From contig NC_081331.1 of the NCBI RefSeq assembly GCF_022539665.2, positions 7,719,534 to 7,783,533 on the forward strand: DNA of 64,000 nt, in the 5' to 3' direction. The notes below the pieces were generated by a model that did no database searches, had not been told where the DNA came from, and saw nothing but the letters and a program-made list of their open reading frames with translations. The stretch comes from Daphnia carinata. Lineage: Eukaryota; Arthropoda; Branchiopoda; Diplostraca; Daphniidae. Numbering within the stretch: position 1 is the first letter of the stretch; the number at the start of each line of letters is the position of its first letter. Of this stretch, positions 11,650-21,146 are shown piece after piece. The position numbers were made by a program, and so were the translations under genes.

Positions 11650-13080
11650 CCACTTAGACTGTTTCCACCTTGGGTTGAATTCAGCAGAGCTCGTGGATGT
11701 CGACCATCTGCGTCACAGGTTGCTAAATAAATGCTCTAAGTTTCTTCATCAAGCCGAAATCCCTGTTTTTAGATTGCGTCCCATCCAAATAAACAGTTCT
11801 CAGAAACACCATATGCTACAATAATTCTTGTCAAAACTGACTGTCCATATCGTACAGGGATGTAACGCTTCTGAGCGTATGTAAATTCTCTTCCCCTACA
11901 TCCCATAAATCAAGTCGTGATTGTAGATCAGGGGCAACCTTTTAAATAATTTCGAGAACAATACTCTTAGAAGCGCCCATATTAAATAATGCTTGAAACG
12001 GGATCCGAAATATCCTTAGTGAAAGTACTGGAACCGATTCATTCATTTTTGCTAATGTTTTTTTTACTTGTCGGGATTTAAACTGAGGCTCGTAATCAAT
12101 TGACCCGAAGTTACAGTTGATACCTTTTGGTTTCCCTGACGCTGAGGGGGACCTTTAATATTAGGGATATAACAATTTCTGAACAAAATACAATTAGACT
12201 TATGGCCAATTTCACGACGGAAATAAGAGATTGGAGGCTGAAACTGTTCCAAATTACGATGTCGGAATTGACGGCAAACAGCCTTAGCGATATCCATAAG
12301 AATTAAAAGCTGGGTAGTCCTATATAATTAGAATCATTAACCGGTCTTGAGGAAGAAGGTTGGAGTGTTATGGGCCTATTCAAAATCTATCTAATTGGTA
12401 AGAATTTATGTTACTTTTGAAGCGCGGAGGTGACGTCTCCAATTTTGGTCCCAAATGACGTATTTCATTTGAAAGGAAACCTGTTTTCTATACGGGACGC
12501 CTGTTGAAAAAGATACATAATCTATTTTATGAAGTTGAAGGTGTTTTACCGCCTGTGGAAGTTCACGAAGAACATCCATAATGTCATCCTTTTCCGATTT
12601 TATATTTACTTCCATAACGAATATTGGCAACGGCATTACTTACCATCTCTTTCTGATCAATTAACATTTGTTTATTTTTTTTTTATTCCGTATTTTTGGT
12701 ATCGTATGACTCGTATATCGTCCTAACGAACTCATGTATTTGACAGTCTGTCTATAAAGTTTCTAGACGAACGGCATATACGCTTGTCGATGCAATAATT
12801 TGGTTGATATCTTTAAATTCCTTCTATCGGACGGACCCGAATCACCCAATTATTTTTTGCATAAGAACAAGGAAAAAGATTTTTTTGTATAGCCTGCAGG
12901 ATATGCCCTTTTAAAAATGTTCTCTAAATGATGAGCATAATCTATCATTTTTCAAATCTATTTTTTAAGTCAACATTATCATCTCCGTGGAAGTGATGGA
13001 GTAATTTTCTAATGGAGGCATGTTCATATGGATGTTTACCGCGATGGTTTGGATAACTCAACAGCTTTAGCTGTTGTTTT
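11650..13080 (-). pseudogene. Antisense relic of the large Gypsy family (gag capsid to protease)
   Basis: The minus strand aligns by eye along its length with 20060-21560 of the large Gypsy element. It contains the capsid segments (DYAHHLENIFKRAYP, VYAVRLETL, HEFVRTIYES), the YRKQVSF block and a damaged second zinc knuckle (FRREIGHKSN). The gag-pol junction and the protease region follow. The protease active site reads NMGAS rather than DTGAA, and stops and indels are scattered. A central gag segment, including the first zinc knuckle, is deleted. It is therefore an old, dead second copy in opposite orientation to the main one. Confidence 0.85.
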
Positions 13081-13727
13081 ACTCGCACTCTTCTGAGCAT
13101 CCTGACCCATCTACTATACTGTCGCGTCGTCGAAATTCAACTCGTCATCGCGACCCCCCCCCCCAACCAGCAGCGGCAGGATTGGTTGAAGATCCTCACC
13201 TCTTTATGGTTATTCTCTTGAGCGTCACTCATTCGCGGGAAGTAAATGGAGCGAACTTGACTTCTCTAGGGGACAGTTAGTTAGTCAGATGTGTTTTGAT
13301 CCGCTCTCATCATGTATCGTATAATCTTATCAATTAACTCTTTAACCCGGAACGCCGCTTATCGCTCTCTCACTGAAGGAGGGTAGCAACACGTTAAAAT
13401 ACTTTAAAAGATTTGACCCAAGAGTCAAAGCGAAATTGGGAATCCAGAAAAAGAAGAAGTTGTAAACGAGATAAGATGTGCCGGTTGTTTTGGAAATTAT
13501 TGAAATCAGTAACAGTGGCTGCTCTGGGGGGGGGGGGGGGGGACGACAGTAAGCCATATTATAGGTCGGATACGCAAGGAGGCATTTTAGGGCTCCTTTT
13601 TGTTGATTCTGAGCGAGTCCTAAAATATGATTCTGAATTGGTCAGAATTCGTCAATGTTTCTATCGTTTCATTGGTCTGGCGGTTTCCTAACCTCGTTCG
13701 TCTTGGGTGTCGCCTGTTTCTCGACAG
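13081..13727. other. No gene; homopolymer tracts
   Basis: Contains a C-run near 13157 and a G-run of about 15 near 13528. No coding similarity. Confidence 0.45.
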
Positions 13728-13741
13728 GGCATGAGGATTGG

Positions 13742-13826
13742 CGGAGAAAAAGGCCCAGACGAAAAAGGCCCAGACGAAAAAGGCCCGCGAAAAAGGCCCA
13801 GACGAAAAAGGCCCATACGAAAAAGG
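13742..13826 (+). repeat. Left TIR built of 15-bp units
   Basis: Five tandem GAAAAAGGCCC units. Reverse complement of 16490-16570. Confidence 0.9.
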
Positions 13827-14789
13827 CCCACTTTTTTCCAAATTTAAAAGTAGCCTTTTTCTCCATTGGACTGGGCCTTTTTCTCCGCTCAATTTCCATG
13901 TTCCTACAAACTTTATGTTTGTTTCCAAAATTGTATTTCCCGCCTCCTATTCCGTGGAATTTGGAATGTACAAAGGTTGCTGAAACCGTGATATTCTATA
14001 AGGTTTGCAGAGATCAACAATGTTAGCGTTTGTACGCTAGTTAATCTTTGATTATTTATTCGGTTGTAATCTAATTTCGGATTATATTAGTATTTATCTA
14101 TTGCTTATATCCCGTTTCATAAGGTTCATTTTTCACAATTTTTGTTTTTTGAACAACTATCGCTTCTTGAAATGTAATAGAAGAAATACATGTTTTCCGC
14201 ACATAGCCTTGTTCTGTCCACCCTCTTTGATCATTCCTCCCAACCCCCAGTCCATATCCCTTATCACTTCCCTTTGTCGATGCTTATGCCATAGGTAAAG
14301 ACCACTGATTCATTGTGAATACGGTAACTGAATGAGTTCCGCGGGGCTTTTGTGGTTGCTGGGAACAATGATATGTTACCACGAAGACTAGTTTATTATT
14401 ATTACCATTTGATAAATAATGTTTATAGGAATAATATTACAAACTTAAACTATTGTCTGAGGCAAGGACCAAAACAAAGACTATTGTAATTCAATATTGA
14501 TTCTAATACCATATATTCCTTATACATTTTCAATTCTTTTAACAATTACAAAGAGCCCAATAAATATATTAAAATCATAACCTACTGCTATAAATGATTT
14601 TATTCGTTCTTCGTGTCCTGTTTTCACCTTTTGCACATTTTCAAGCAGCTATTGATTACCTAATTACACATCACATACTACATTGAGATATAAGGAAGCT
14701 TTACACTTTACGTTAACAAAGCTACTAATAATGACAAATCAATTTTCTACCACGACGGACTTTTTTTAAAATGAGTCTTTTATCTTTAG

Positions 14790-15460
14790 TTTATTCTTTT
14801 ATGTTCTTTCTTTTCAGTTTTCTTTTCTTAATGCTGGCTTTTCTCTTTTTCTGTTGTTATTCCTTTCTCTTTTCCTTTTCTTCGATTCGTTCAGCCCAAT
14901 TTATGTTACTTTATAATTTGATCTCGTTCATTAATTGATTTGGCAAGCAATTCCACAGTCTTTTTCCTATTGCAATACAGAAAGGTTAAAAGTTTTGAAG
15001 ATCTTACAAATATTTTTGTCAAATTGAAGGTTTACCTGAAAACCTTCAGCTATTTGCAGAGCACCATTTCATTCCTGTTTCTCTTCAATGCTTCTTGCAT
15101 TCTCAACTTCAGCTTGGCCTATCAAGATTTTCACTTTTGGTGTAAGCTTTATTTTCTTCATTTGAATCGTTGCCACTTCTGGATCTAAAGTGGTCTTTTT
15201 CAGAATGGGTGAAGAATTAGATAGTTATCCAAAATCAAATTTGCTGAATACTAGGCATTCTTCACTGTTGAAAATTGGTGTTAGCGGTGTACTTGTTGGT
15301 CTTGGTTCAGGAATACCTGTTTTGACAAACTCTGTGGGATCAGAGGTTGATGACACTGATGCTGCCTCGGTGGCTTGTGCAAGTTTGGCAATTCAGGACC
15401 ACTTCTTGTTATTTTTCTTTTTTAATTTCTTCTTCTTCAATTTTTCTAACTCCTTTTAAG
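14790..15460 (-). pseudogene. Decayed lysine-rich reading frame carried inside the TIR element
   Basis: One minus-strand frame stays almost open over about 170 codons (15460 down to 14940) with only a few stops. It reads like a nuclear, charged protein: a KELEKLKKKKLKKKNNKKW start, a Pro/Thr-rich part with PEPRPTSTPLTP, then VATIQMKKIKLTPKVKI and AEVENARSIEEKQE. Farther down (about 14790-14900) lies a KKRKRKRKE-type basic tract. I do not recognise the parent protein. It may be a captured host-gene fragment (pack-MULE style) or the element's own decayed ORF. Clean plus-strand frames over the same bases look non-biological (Phe/Leu-rich). Confidence 0.35.
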
Positions 15461-16489
15461 TTTGATTTTCATTGTCCTATCAGACAAATCCAGCCTTTTC
15501 CCTGAAAATAGATGGAATAAGCTGGCCCGTCTTCCTTAAACCTAAATGTTAGCACATACCTGTTAAGTGTGAGGTGTTAGCTGCTAGACATTCTTCCAGT
15601 TCAACACCAACCTAATTGCTATTGAGATCGCCAACTGTAGATACATTTTCAGTTGGAATGTTGGTCAATAAGCTAGAAATGAAAAAGTCTTGTTGCTGCT
15701 TTTTTTAGTTGCTTTTTAAGAGCGACGATGTCAATGGACCCTCGCGTTTAATAAGGCTCTTGATTTTTTGGGTCCTCATTTCCTAAAAATTTTTTTAGAC
15801 GTCACTTTCAAGTTCTTGTTTTCTCTTTTTCCATTTACAAAAACTGCCTCTCTTATTATAACCTTTAAACTTTATTATTATTTACCTTGATCTCTCAACA
15901 CTATCACTGATCACTCCATAGATCAAACTATACGAAACAAGTCTATTGTTATTTTCTTTAGGGAACGGCATTTTCGAGCCAAATCTAGCGTCAAGACGCC
16001 ACAAACAATGGCGGACAGTGGAAAGCTGTTAGTAAAGCCCAAGTAGTGACCAAAACTTCCACTTGAGGGCAGTATCAGCAGAGTAAGTATCCCAAAAATC
16101 GTATGAATAGTAGTACAAAAAACAAACGTAGTAAAATAAACTGTTAAGATTTTCTATTGAAATTTTTAAAAAATTTTAATTCTTAAATAACAAATTCAAC
16201 AAAATTTAGTTCCTTTGTTATTGTTTATGGTTTCCATCTATCGGTGTAGTATGCGAATTCCATTGATAGCTATCTGTTATTGTCTGCTAGCATCGTCATC
16301 ATGGCTTTCCATAATTGCATCAATAAATGGGGAAATTATTGAAGTCTTACAATTTATTTTGCTTTCAATATGATTGAGAAGAAGATTTTTTCATGGGAAT
16401 TCCCTAGGAAGCGTTAATCATAAGGTATGTGTCTCCTCACATCTATTCATATCAATACTGAAAAGAATTTATTTTGTTGAGTATCCTTT

Positions 16490-16570
16490 TTCGTATGGGC
16501 CTTTTTCGTCTGGGCCTTTTTCGCGGGCCTTTTTCGTCTGGGCCTTTTTCGTCTGGGCCTTTTTCTCCGA
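16490..16570 (-). repeat. Right TIR built of 15-bp units
   Basis: Mirror of 13742-13826, including the same short unit (GCGGGCC) in the same place. Confidence 0.9.
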
Positions 16571-16585
16571 CCTCCGGCATGAGGA

Positions 16586-17393
16586 CAGTGCTACTCTCCG
16601 TCACAAGTACCTAGAGGTTTCGACAGACGTGCCTCAAAAAACGTTAAACCTACCCTAACATACGTAACCCTGCAGAAAATGGAAAAACATCTCCCGTCAA
16701 AGCTAGCACGGCATATGTACCCAATAAAAAATTAACCCCCCCCCCGTCACATCTACCCTATTAAAAATATACTACAATTACAACCGCCGTATGAACCCTT
16801 TTGTTTTGTTAAGAACAGACATACCTACCCGTTGGTTTAAAACTGATCGACACACCTACCTCTTCGATTAACACAGTGTAACATACCTACCTCTCCGGTG
16901 GAAATTGAACAACACACCAATCCCTTCAATTAATACAGACCGACATACCTACCGATCAGCTTGCAACCGAACACTTTGTTGCAAGCTGATCGACACACCT
17001 ACCCCTTCGTTTAGTTGAGCCCGACAAACCTACCCCTTCGTTTTAAAAAATCTTACTTACCTACGTTGATGTCCAGGTTACCGTCTCCATACTATTATTC
17101 GTTACCTTGAAATTACGAACGAAACTACTGATGCCTTTTGGTTCTTTTGGGAATTGTGGGCAGGAGAAATGATAGCCGACTTATGGGAGAAATCCTGGAT
17201 ATGTTTTTCTGTCGCAGAACGATAATAATTGTGTTGCCGCGGCTACCCTACAAGGGAAACTACAAATAATAACTCAATTCTAACTTGTATAACCCTAAAA
17301 AAAACGAGTCGAAAGACCAGCCCTTTTTCTACAACTATAACTTTCTACCAACAATTCCGCTGTATTGTCTTTTGTTGTTTACTAGTTTGCATT
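16586..17393. repeat. Degenerate CGACAYACCTACC repeats and hairpin
   Basis: Between about 16800 and 17060 the word CGACA(C/T)ACCTACC(C) recurs seven or so times at irregular spacing of about 35-60 bp. A perfect 15-bp inverted repeat with 10-nt loop lies at 16953-16992. A C-run is at about 16737. No gene is seen. Confidence 0.55.
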
Positions 17394-17425
17394 TGTAACG
17401 AAGCCGGACATATTACTTTTACATA
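17394..17425 (+). repeat. Truncated LTR tip
   Basis: TGTAACGAAGCCG-x-ACATATTACTTT matches the first 26 bp of the LTRs at 17935 and 29675, then breaks off into env sequence. Confidence 0.75.
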
Positions 17426-17934
17426 TTAATTTTAACGACAAACCTTATGCCTACCGTAACGAAACCTGGTTACCAATTGAAGCAAACATTGTGTTACCGG
17501 AACAGACGCTTGTGCATTCTTTTCGGTATGAAAATGTCGAATTCTTCGACTACGAACATCGAAGCAACCCGGCATATACCGACAATATGCTAAATCATAT
17601 GAACATTATGGCCGATGTAGCCGCCGCGATTAATGAACATCCTCCACCTGAATTTGCCTTACGCCACAAATACAGTGCATCGAATGTCTTACTGACATCG
17701 GCTAGTGTCGGAACTTATACATCTTGGTGGGACACCATCACAAATTACTTCTTCATCGGCATATTATGTCTCTTAGTGCTTCTCTTCTTACGCATATGTT
17801 ACGCCTGCGGTCTTTTTACACTCATCTGGGCTGTATGCTGTCGCCCTTCCGATCATCCAAGACCTGTGGCTCCCGAATCGATTCCGATGCATCAACTCTG
17901 ATTACGGGACGTAATCTCACGCCGCCGGGAGTGA
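17426..17934 (+). pseudogene. Duplicated 3' end of the env-like gene
   Basis: These 509 bp match 29166-29674 at equal length with about five substitutions, most changing an amino acid. The fragment encodes the C-terminal ectodomain, the membrane span and the cytoplasmic tail (stop at 17899-17901) but lacks any start. It is directly followed by an LTR, as in the 3' copy, so it is the remainder of a first, internally deleted element unit. Confidence 0.85.
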
Positions 17935-18286
17935 TGTAACGAAGCCGAACATATTACTTTAACTTTTTCTCGCTTTTGCTTCAGTAGTAAACGTAAGTCT
18001 GGACATGGCAATTGCAACACTATATACGCAGTGCAGCTGACCCAAATAAACACCTGCAGCTGACTCACGCAGACGATACGCCCTCAACATCACGCCACAT
18101 CAAACGGCATCGTTTAATTGGCTGCCGCGTGAATGCACTCCGCACAATCACGCCACTTTTGCAGTATGCAAAGTTTCGTGATAAACCCAATCACAGCCGC
18201 CACTTCGTTTAAGCAATCTTCCCCGCCTTATTGAGTACTATTGTGCCTTGCTTAATGTTTCGTGATAATCGATTCGAATCTGAACA
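17935..18286 (+). repeat. Internal/5' LTR, shortened
   Basis: Begins TGTAACGAAGCC and ends near TGAACA just before the primer site. It follows the 3' LTR for about 300 bp, then lacks segments present there. A typical R-U5 part is missing, so it may be unable to support a full replication cycle. Confidence 0.6.
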
Positions 18287-18289
18287 TTA

Positions 18290-18301
18290 TGGTGGCAGCG
18301 G
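18290..18301 (+). other. Candidate primer binding site
   Basis: TGGTGGCAGCGG lies 3 nt after the presumed LTR end and 20 nt before the gag ATG. TGG at the start fits pairing with the CCA end of a tRNA. I cannot name the tRNA with confidence. Confidence 0.45.
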
Positions 18302-18320
18302 TTTCTCGAACTCTACCACA

Positions 18321-21116
18321 ATGACGGATGATGTTATTTATGGCGGACCTAAGATACCTCGCACGCCTGTAAGCACCCCCCTTGTTCCCCTAACGCCAGT
18401 GGTACAAATCTCCGACGAAACGGTTGCTAAGTTAATTGATTTTGAGAAACTATCCGATCGCCCTTCGTCCACGTTAGACAAAGTTCAGGGCTGTAAAGCG
18501 TCAGAAACAGAAACTGAAGCCGGTAAGAAGTCTGCTTCTCCCGTTTCGAAACCTAAATTGCAGATAGATAATACTCAGTTAAGTAAACTACGGTCGAATC
18601 CTGCTTATGAGGAAGTGGCTCCGTTCGTTAAACCCACCACTAAAACAACTGGTGCACGTGCTAAATCTACTGCTGCAGCCACTCAACGTCCACGATCGGT
18701 TGATGCTAAGTTCTTTTCTCGTCTTTCTCCTCCAAAATCACCTACGAAAAGCGAATCAAAGGCTAGTCTCCTCTCGAGTACTCTTTGAAGCTTCTTCCAA
18801 AAGAAAAGCCCAGTGAATGGACGATTACCTCAACTTGAGCCTCCATCACCTATACCACGAGATCCAGAGCAATCCATCCAAAGTATTTCCGACGCCGTCG
18901 AGTCCGATTCCGTCCCTGATATTAGCACTCAAGTGCCTGAAGGAGAGGGTGTTGGACTTCCAGTCACACGACCCGAAAATTTGGGACCAGCTGAACCGGC
19001 TACTGAACGATTTCGGGCTGAGAGACCGCCCCCTGGGCAAACCGCAGTTGCTGACGAACGTGGAGACGCCAACAATATTCCTGAAATACTTAGCTGCGAT
19101 TCAAGAAGTGGGGGCCAGCGGGCAGATAAAGCGGACGACGTGGAAGGCGGATCAACAGGCGTCCGAGTTGACGACGTCCTTTACGACGTATGCGAGGCAG
19201 TTTACGACGTTCCTGTTAGGACAAACGTACAGCATAGAGGAATTGCAGACGCTCGTACCAGCGAAGGACACGACCCTCTTCGGCTTTGTGCCGAGAGCGA
19301 CGACGCAAATCAGCGAGGAGGAGAGGCAATACGAGTTTCTGATCCTGGAAACGTTCGAATTCTCGATCCACCTGGAGAAAACCTTGTTGGAATTCCAGCT
19401 GACTCTTCTCACGGCCATACTAAACCTACTCTCGTTCATAAGAAAACTACAATCAATCACCAGCTTGGAATCACTGTTACTCGAACTGATACTCCTCGGG
19501 AACAGATTGTCCCACTTCCGGAGAGGGACAAGACCGTGCCACAAGCAGCTATCGGCCATCGTCAAAGACGTCCTCGCCCAGACTGCCAAACAATTGAAAC
19601 AGTTGCTATCGTCCATTCGGGAAACCCAGGAAGAGCTGGAGATCACCCCAACTTGTCCGACATCATCACAGCAGATAGACAAACGCAAGACAGAACGACT
19701 ACGATTCCGAAACCGTCGATACCACTGACCGACAACAATATTGGCGAATCCCGGCCAGTTTCGAACCGCATTCCAGGCGCCGCGCAATCTCACCATCACA
19801 GGGCTCCAAACTCTCCTATAACTTTTTTTACCAACAATATGGTTTACTCTTATTCCCCTACCAGGGCAGCTACAGTAAACGATTTAAATGATTTACAAAA
19901 CAACCAGCATACCTTTCCACGATTACAATTACTTCCTCCCTTTTCCGGTAGTCCAATTACTCGCTTTGACTCTTGGCTAGAATCTTTTGAGAGTATAGTT
20001 GATGGGGCAGGATGGTCTGAAGGGAAAATTATTCAGATGATGCGAGCAAAATTAACAGATAAAGCTTTTTCACTCATACAAACCTTAATTAAAAAACATC
20101 CATACGACTATGGTTCCATTAAAACGGCTTTGCTCGATCACTTTCACGGGGATGAAAATGTTGATGTATACATTACGAAATTCAATAAAGCTAAACGTAA
20201 ACCTGGGGAAAAAATTGTAGATTATGCTCATCGTCTACAAGAAATTTTTAAAAAGGCATATCCTGATGGTTATATGGAAAAATCTTTCGCAGTTATTCTC
20301 ATGCAGAAATTTATCGAAGGATGGGATTCAAAATTGCAAGCTAAGGTCAGATATAAGGAATTCAAAGATTTCCACGAGCTCGTAGCAGCAACTCGCGTTT
20401 ACGCCGTTCGGCTGGAAGCCTTGGAAACAGACAATGAGAAGCATGAATTTGTTAGGGCAATTGACGAGTCATTTAGCACAAAAAATTCGGAATTAAAAGA
20501 ACTTAAGCAAATGTTAAGTGACCAGAAAGAAATTGTAAGCAGTGCCGTTGCCAATATTCGCCATAGCCATAAGCAAGGGGATAATCCAAAGTCGGATAAA
20601 GATGAGATTAAGGATGTTCTTCACGAACTCATACAGGCTGTTAAACGACTCCAGCATGATACGAAAGATTATTCTCCGGCTACACCAGGCCCTTCTTATA
20701 GGAAACAAGTTTCATTCCAATCGAATAACGCTAATCAAGACGGAAACTGGAGGCCTCCCCAGCATCGTCTCAGTAATAATTATAATAATAATTATTATAA
20801 TCCCAGCCCTTACCAACACCAACCTTCTCGATTTCCAAACAGACCGACGCCAGTTGCGTCCTCTTTCTCGAGGCCACCTAGCAATAATAATAATAACAGG
20901 TCAGATCAGCAGATCATAACTTGTAATTTTTGTGGTTACTGCGGTCACACTCAGTCCAATTGTCGTCAATTTCAGCGTCACACTCTGGAACAAGCCCAGC
21001 CTCCAATCTGCTATTCCTGTCGAGAAATTGGGCATACGTCTAATAATTGTCCAAAATATAGGAATTCGCAAAGACCTAAAATTCCAGGGCCCCCTCGACA
21101 CCAGGGAAACCAGTAG
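18321..21116 (+). pseudogene. Gypsy gag with one in-frame stop
   Basis: Starting at ATG 18321 (MTDDVIYGG) the frame runs to TAG at 21114-21116, interrupted once by TGA at 18786-18788. The first 155 codons are Ser/Pro/Lys-rich. The stretch 18789-19838 is open but disordered in composition and overlaps another ORF. A capsid-like part begins near a second ATG at 19839 (PRLQLLPPFSGSP, then FDSWLESFE), which could be the true capsid start. Near the C terminus are an Asn/Pro-rich linker and two CCHC zinc knuckles with spacing C-x2-C-x4-H-x4-C (CNFCGYCGHTQSNC from 20922 and CYSCREIGHTSNNC). Gag would package the RNA. The end carries a frameshift signal leading into pol. Confidence 0.8.
18817..19728 (+). 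CDS. Overlapping 303-codon ORF in +1 frame within gag
   Basis: It has a true ATG (18817) that follows directly on a TGA of the same frame, and it runs without a stop to 19728, wholly inside the gag frame. The first 180 residues look like a folded protein: mixed helices with Trp, Tyr and Phe (IWDQLNRLLNDFGLRD, TTYARQFTTFLLG, EERQYEFLILETFEF) and many codons ending in G or C. The gag frame over the same bases is Pro/Asp/Arg/Gly-rich and looks disordered. The last third is less convincing. I recognise no family. It may be the original gag N-terminal or an accessory protein. Alternatively, the ORF is a by-product of composition. Confidence 0.5.
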   Translation: MDDYLNLSLHHLYHEIQSNPSKVFPTPSSPIPSLILALKCLKERVLDFQSHDPKIWDQLNRLLNDFGLRDRPLGKPQLLTNVETPTIFLKYLAAIQEVGASGQIKRTTWKADQQASELTTSFTTYARQFTTFLLGQTYSIEELQTLVPAKDTTLFGFVPRATTQISEEERQYEFLILETFEFSIHLEKTLLEFQLTLLTAILNLLSFIRKLQSITSLESLLLELILLGNRLSHFRRGTRPCHKQLSAIVKDVLAQTAKQLKQLLSSIRETQEELEITPTCPTSSQQIDKRKTERLRFRNRRYH

Positions 21117-21146
21117 CTATCAACTGTAGCTTCAGGTTAGTTGATA
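21104..21146 (+). promoter_or_regulatory. Programmed -1 ribosomal frameshift signal, gag to pol
   Basis: The heptamer G GGA AAC (21104-21110) sits in the zero frame of gag, one codon before its stop. After a 7-nt spacer comes an 8-bp stem (TATCAACT 21118-21125 with AGTTGATA 21139-21146, 13-nt loop). Slipping back one base enters the pol frame, which is open from there. This matches the X-XXY-YYZ rule plus downstream structure known from retroviruses and many Gypsy elements. Confidence 0.75.

Larger units (their letters stand above)
13738..16575. mobile_element. Long-TIR DNA transposon, MULE-like, non-autonomous
   Basis: About 85 bp at 13742-13826 is an essentially perfect reverse complement of 16490-16570. 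Each end is an array of 15-bp units, GAAAAAGGCCCAGAC, with one shortened unit. The 10-bp repeat GGCATGAGGA flanks the element (13728-13737 and 16576-16585). An extra copy of CTGGGCCTTTTTCTCCG lies at about 13873-13890 and can pair with the left tip. No transposase is visible inside; a decayed lysine-rich frame is (see 14790-15460). Confidence 0.85.

Noticed and set aside
13655..14026. ORFs over the left TIR rich in KRPRRKRPRRK
   Set aside because: They are translations of the 15-bp TIR repeat in several frames, not genes.
15190..15459. Plus-strand ORF of 89 codons inside the TIR element
   Set aside because: Composition (runs of Phe and Leu at the end) looks like the antisense of a lysine-rich frame, and the opposite strand reads better.
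17229..17429. Short plus-strand ORF before the Gypsy element
   Set aside because: Runs into the LTR tip; no similarity.
19152..19799. 215-codon minus-strand ORF under gag
   Set aside because: Opposite-strand shadow of a doubly open region; no start context or domain.
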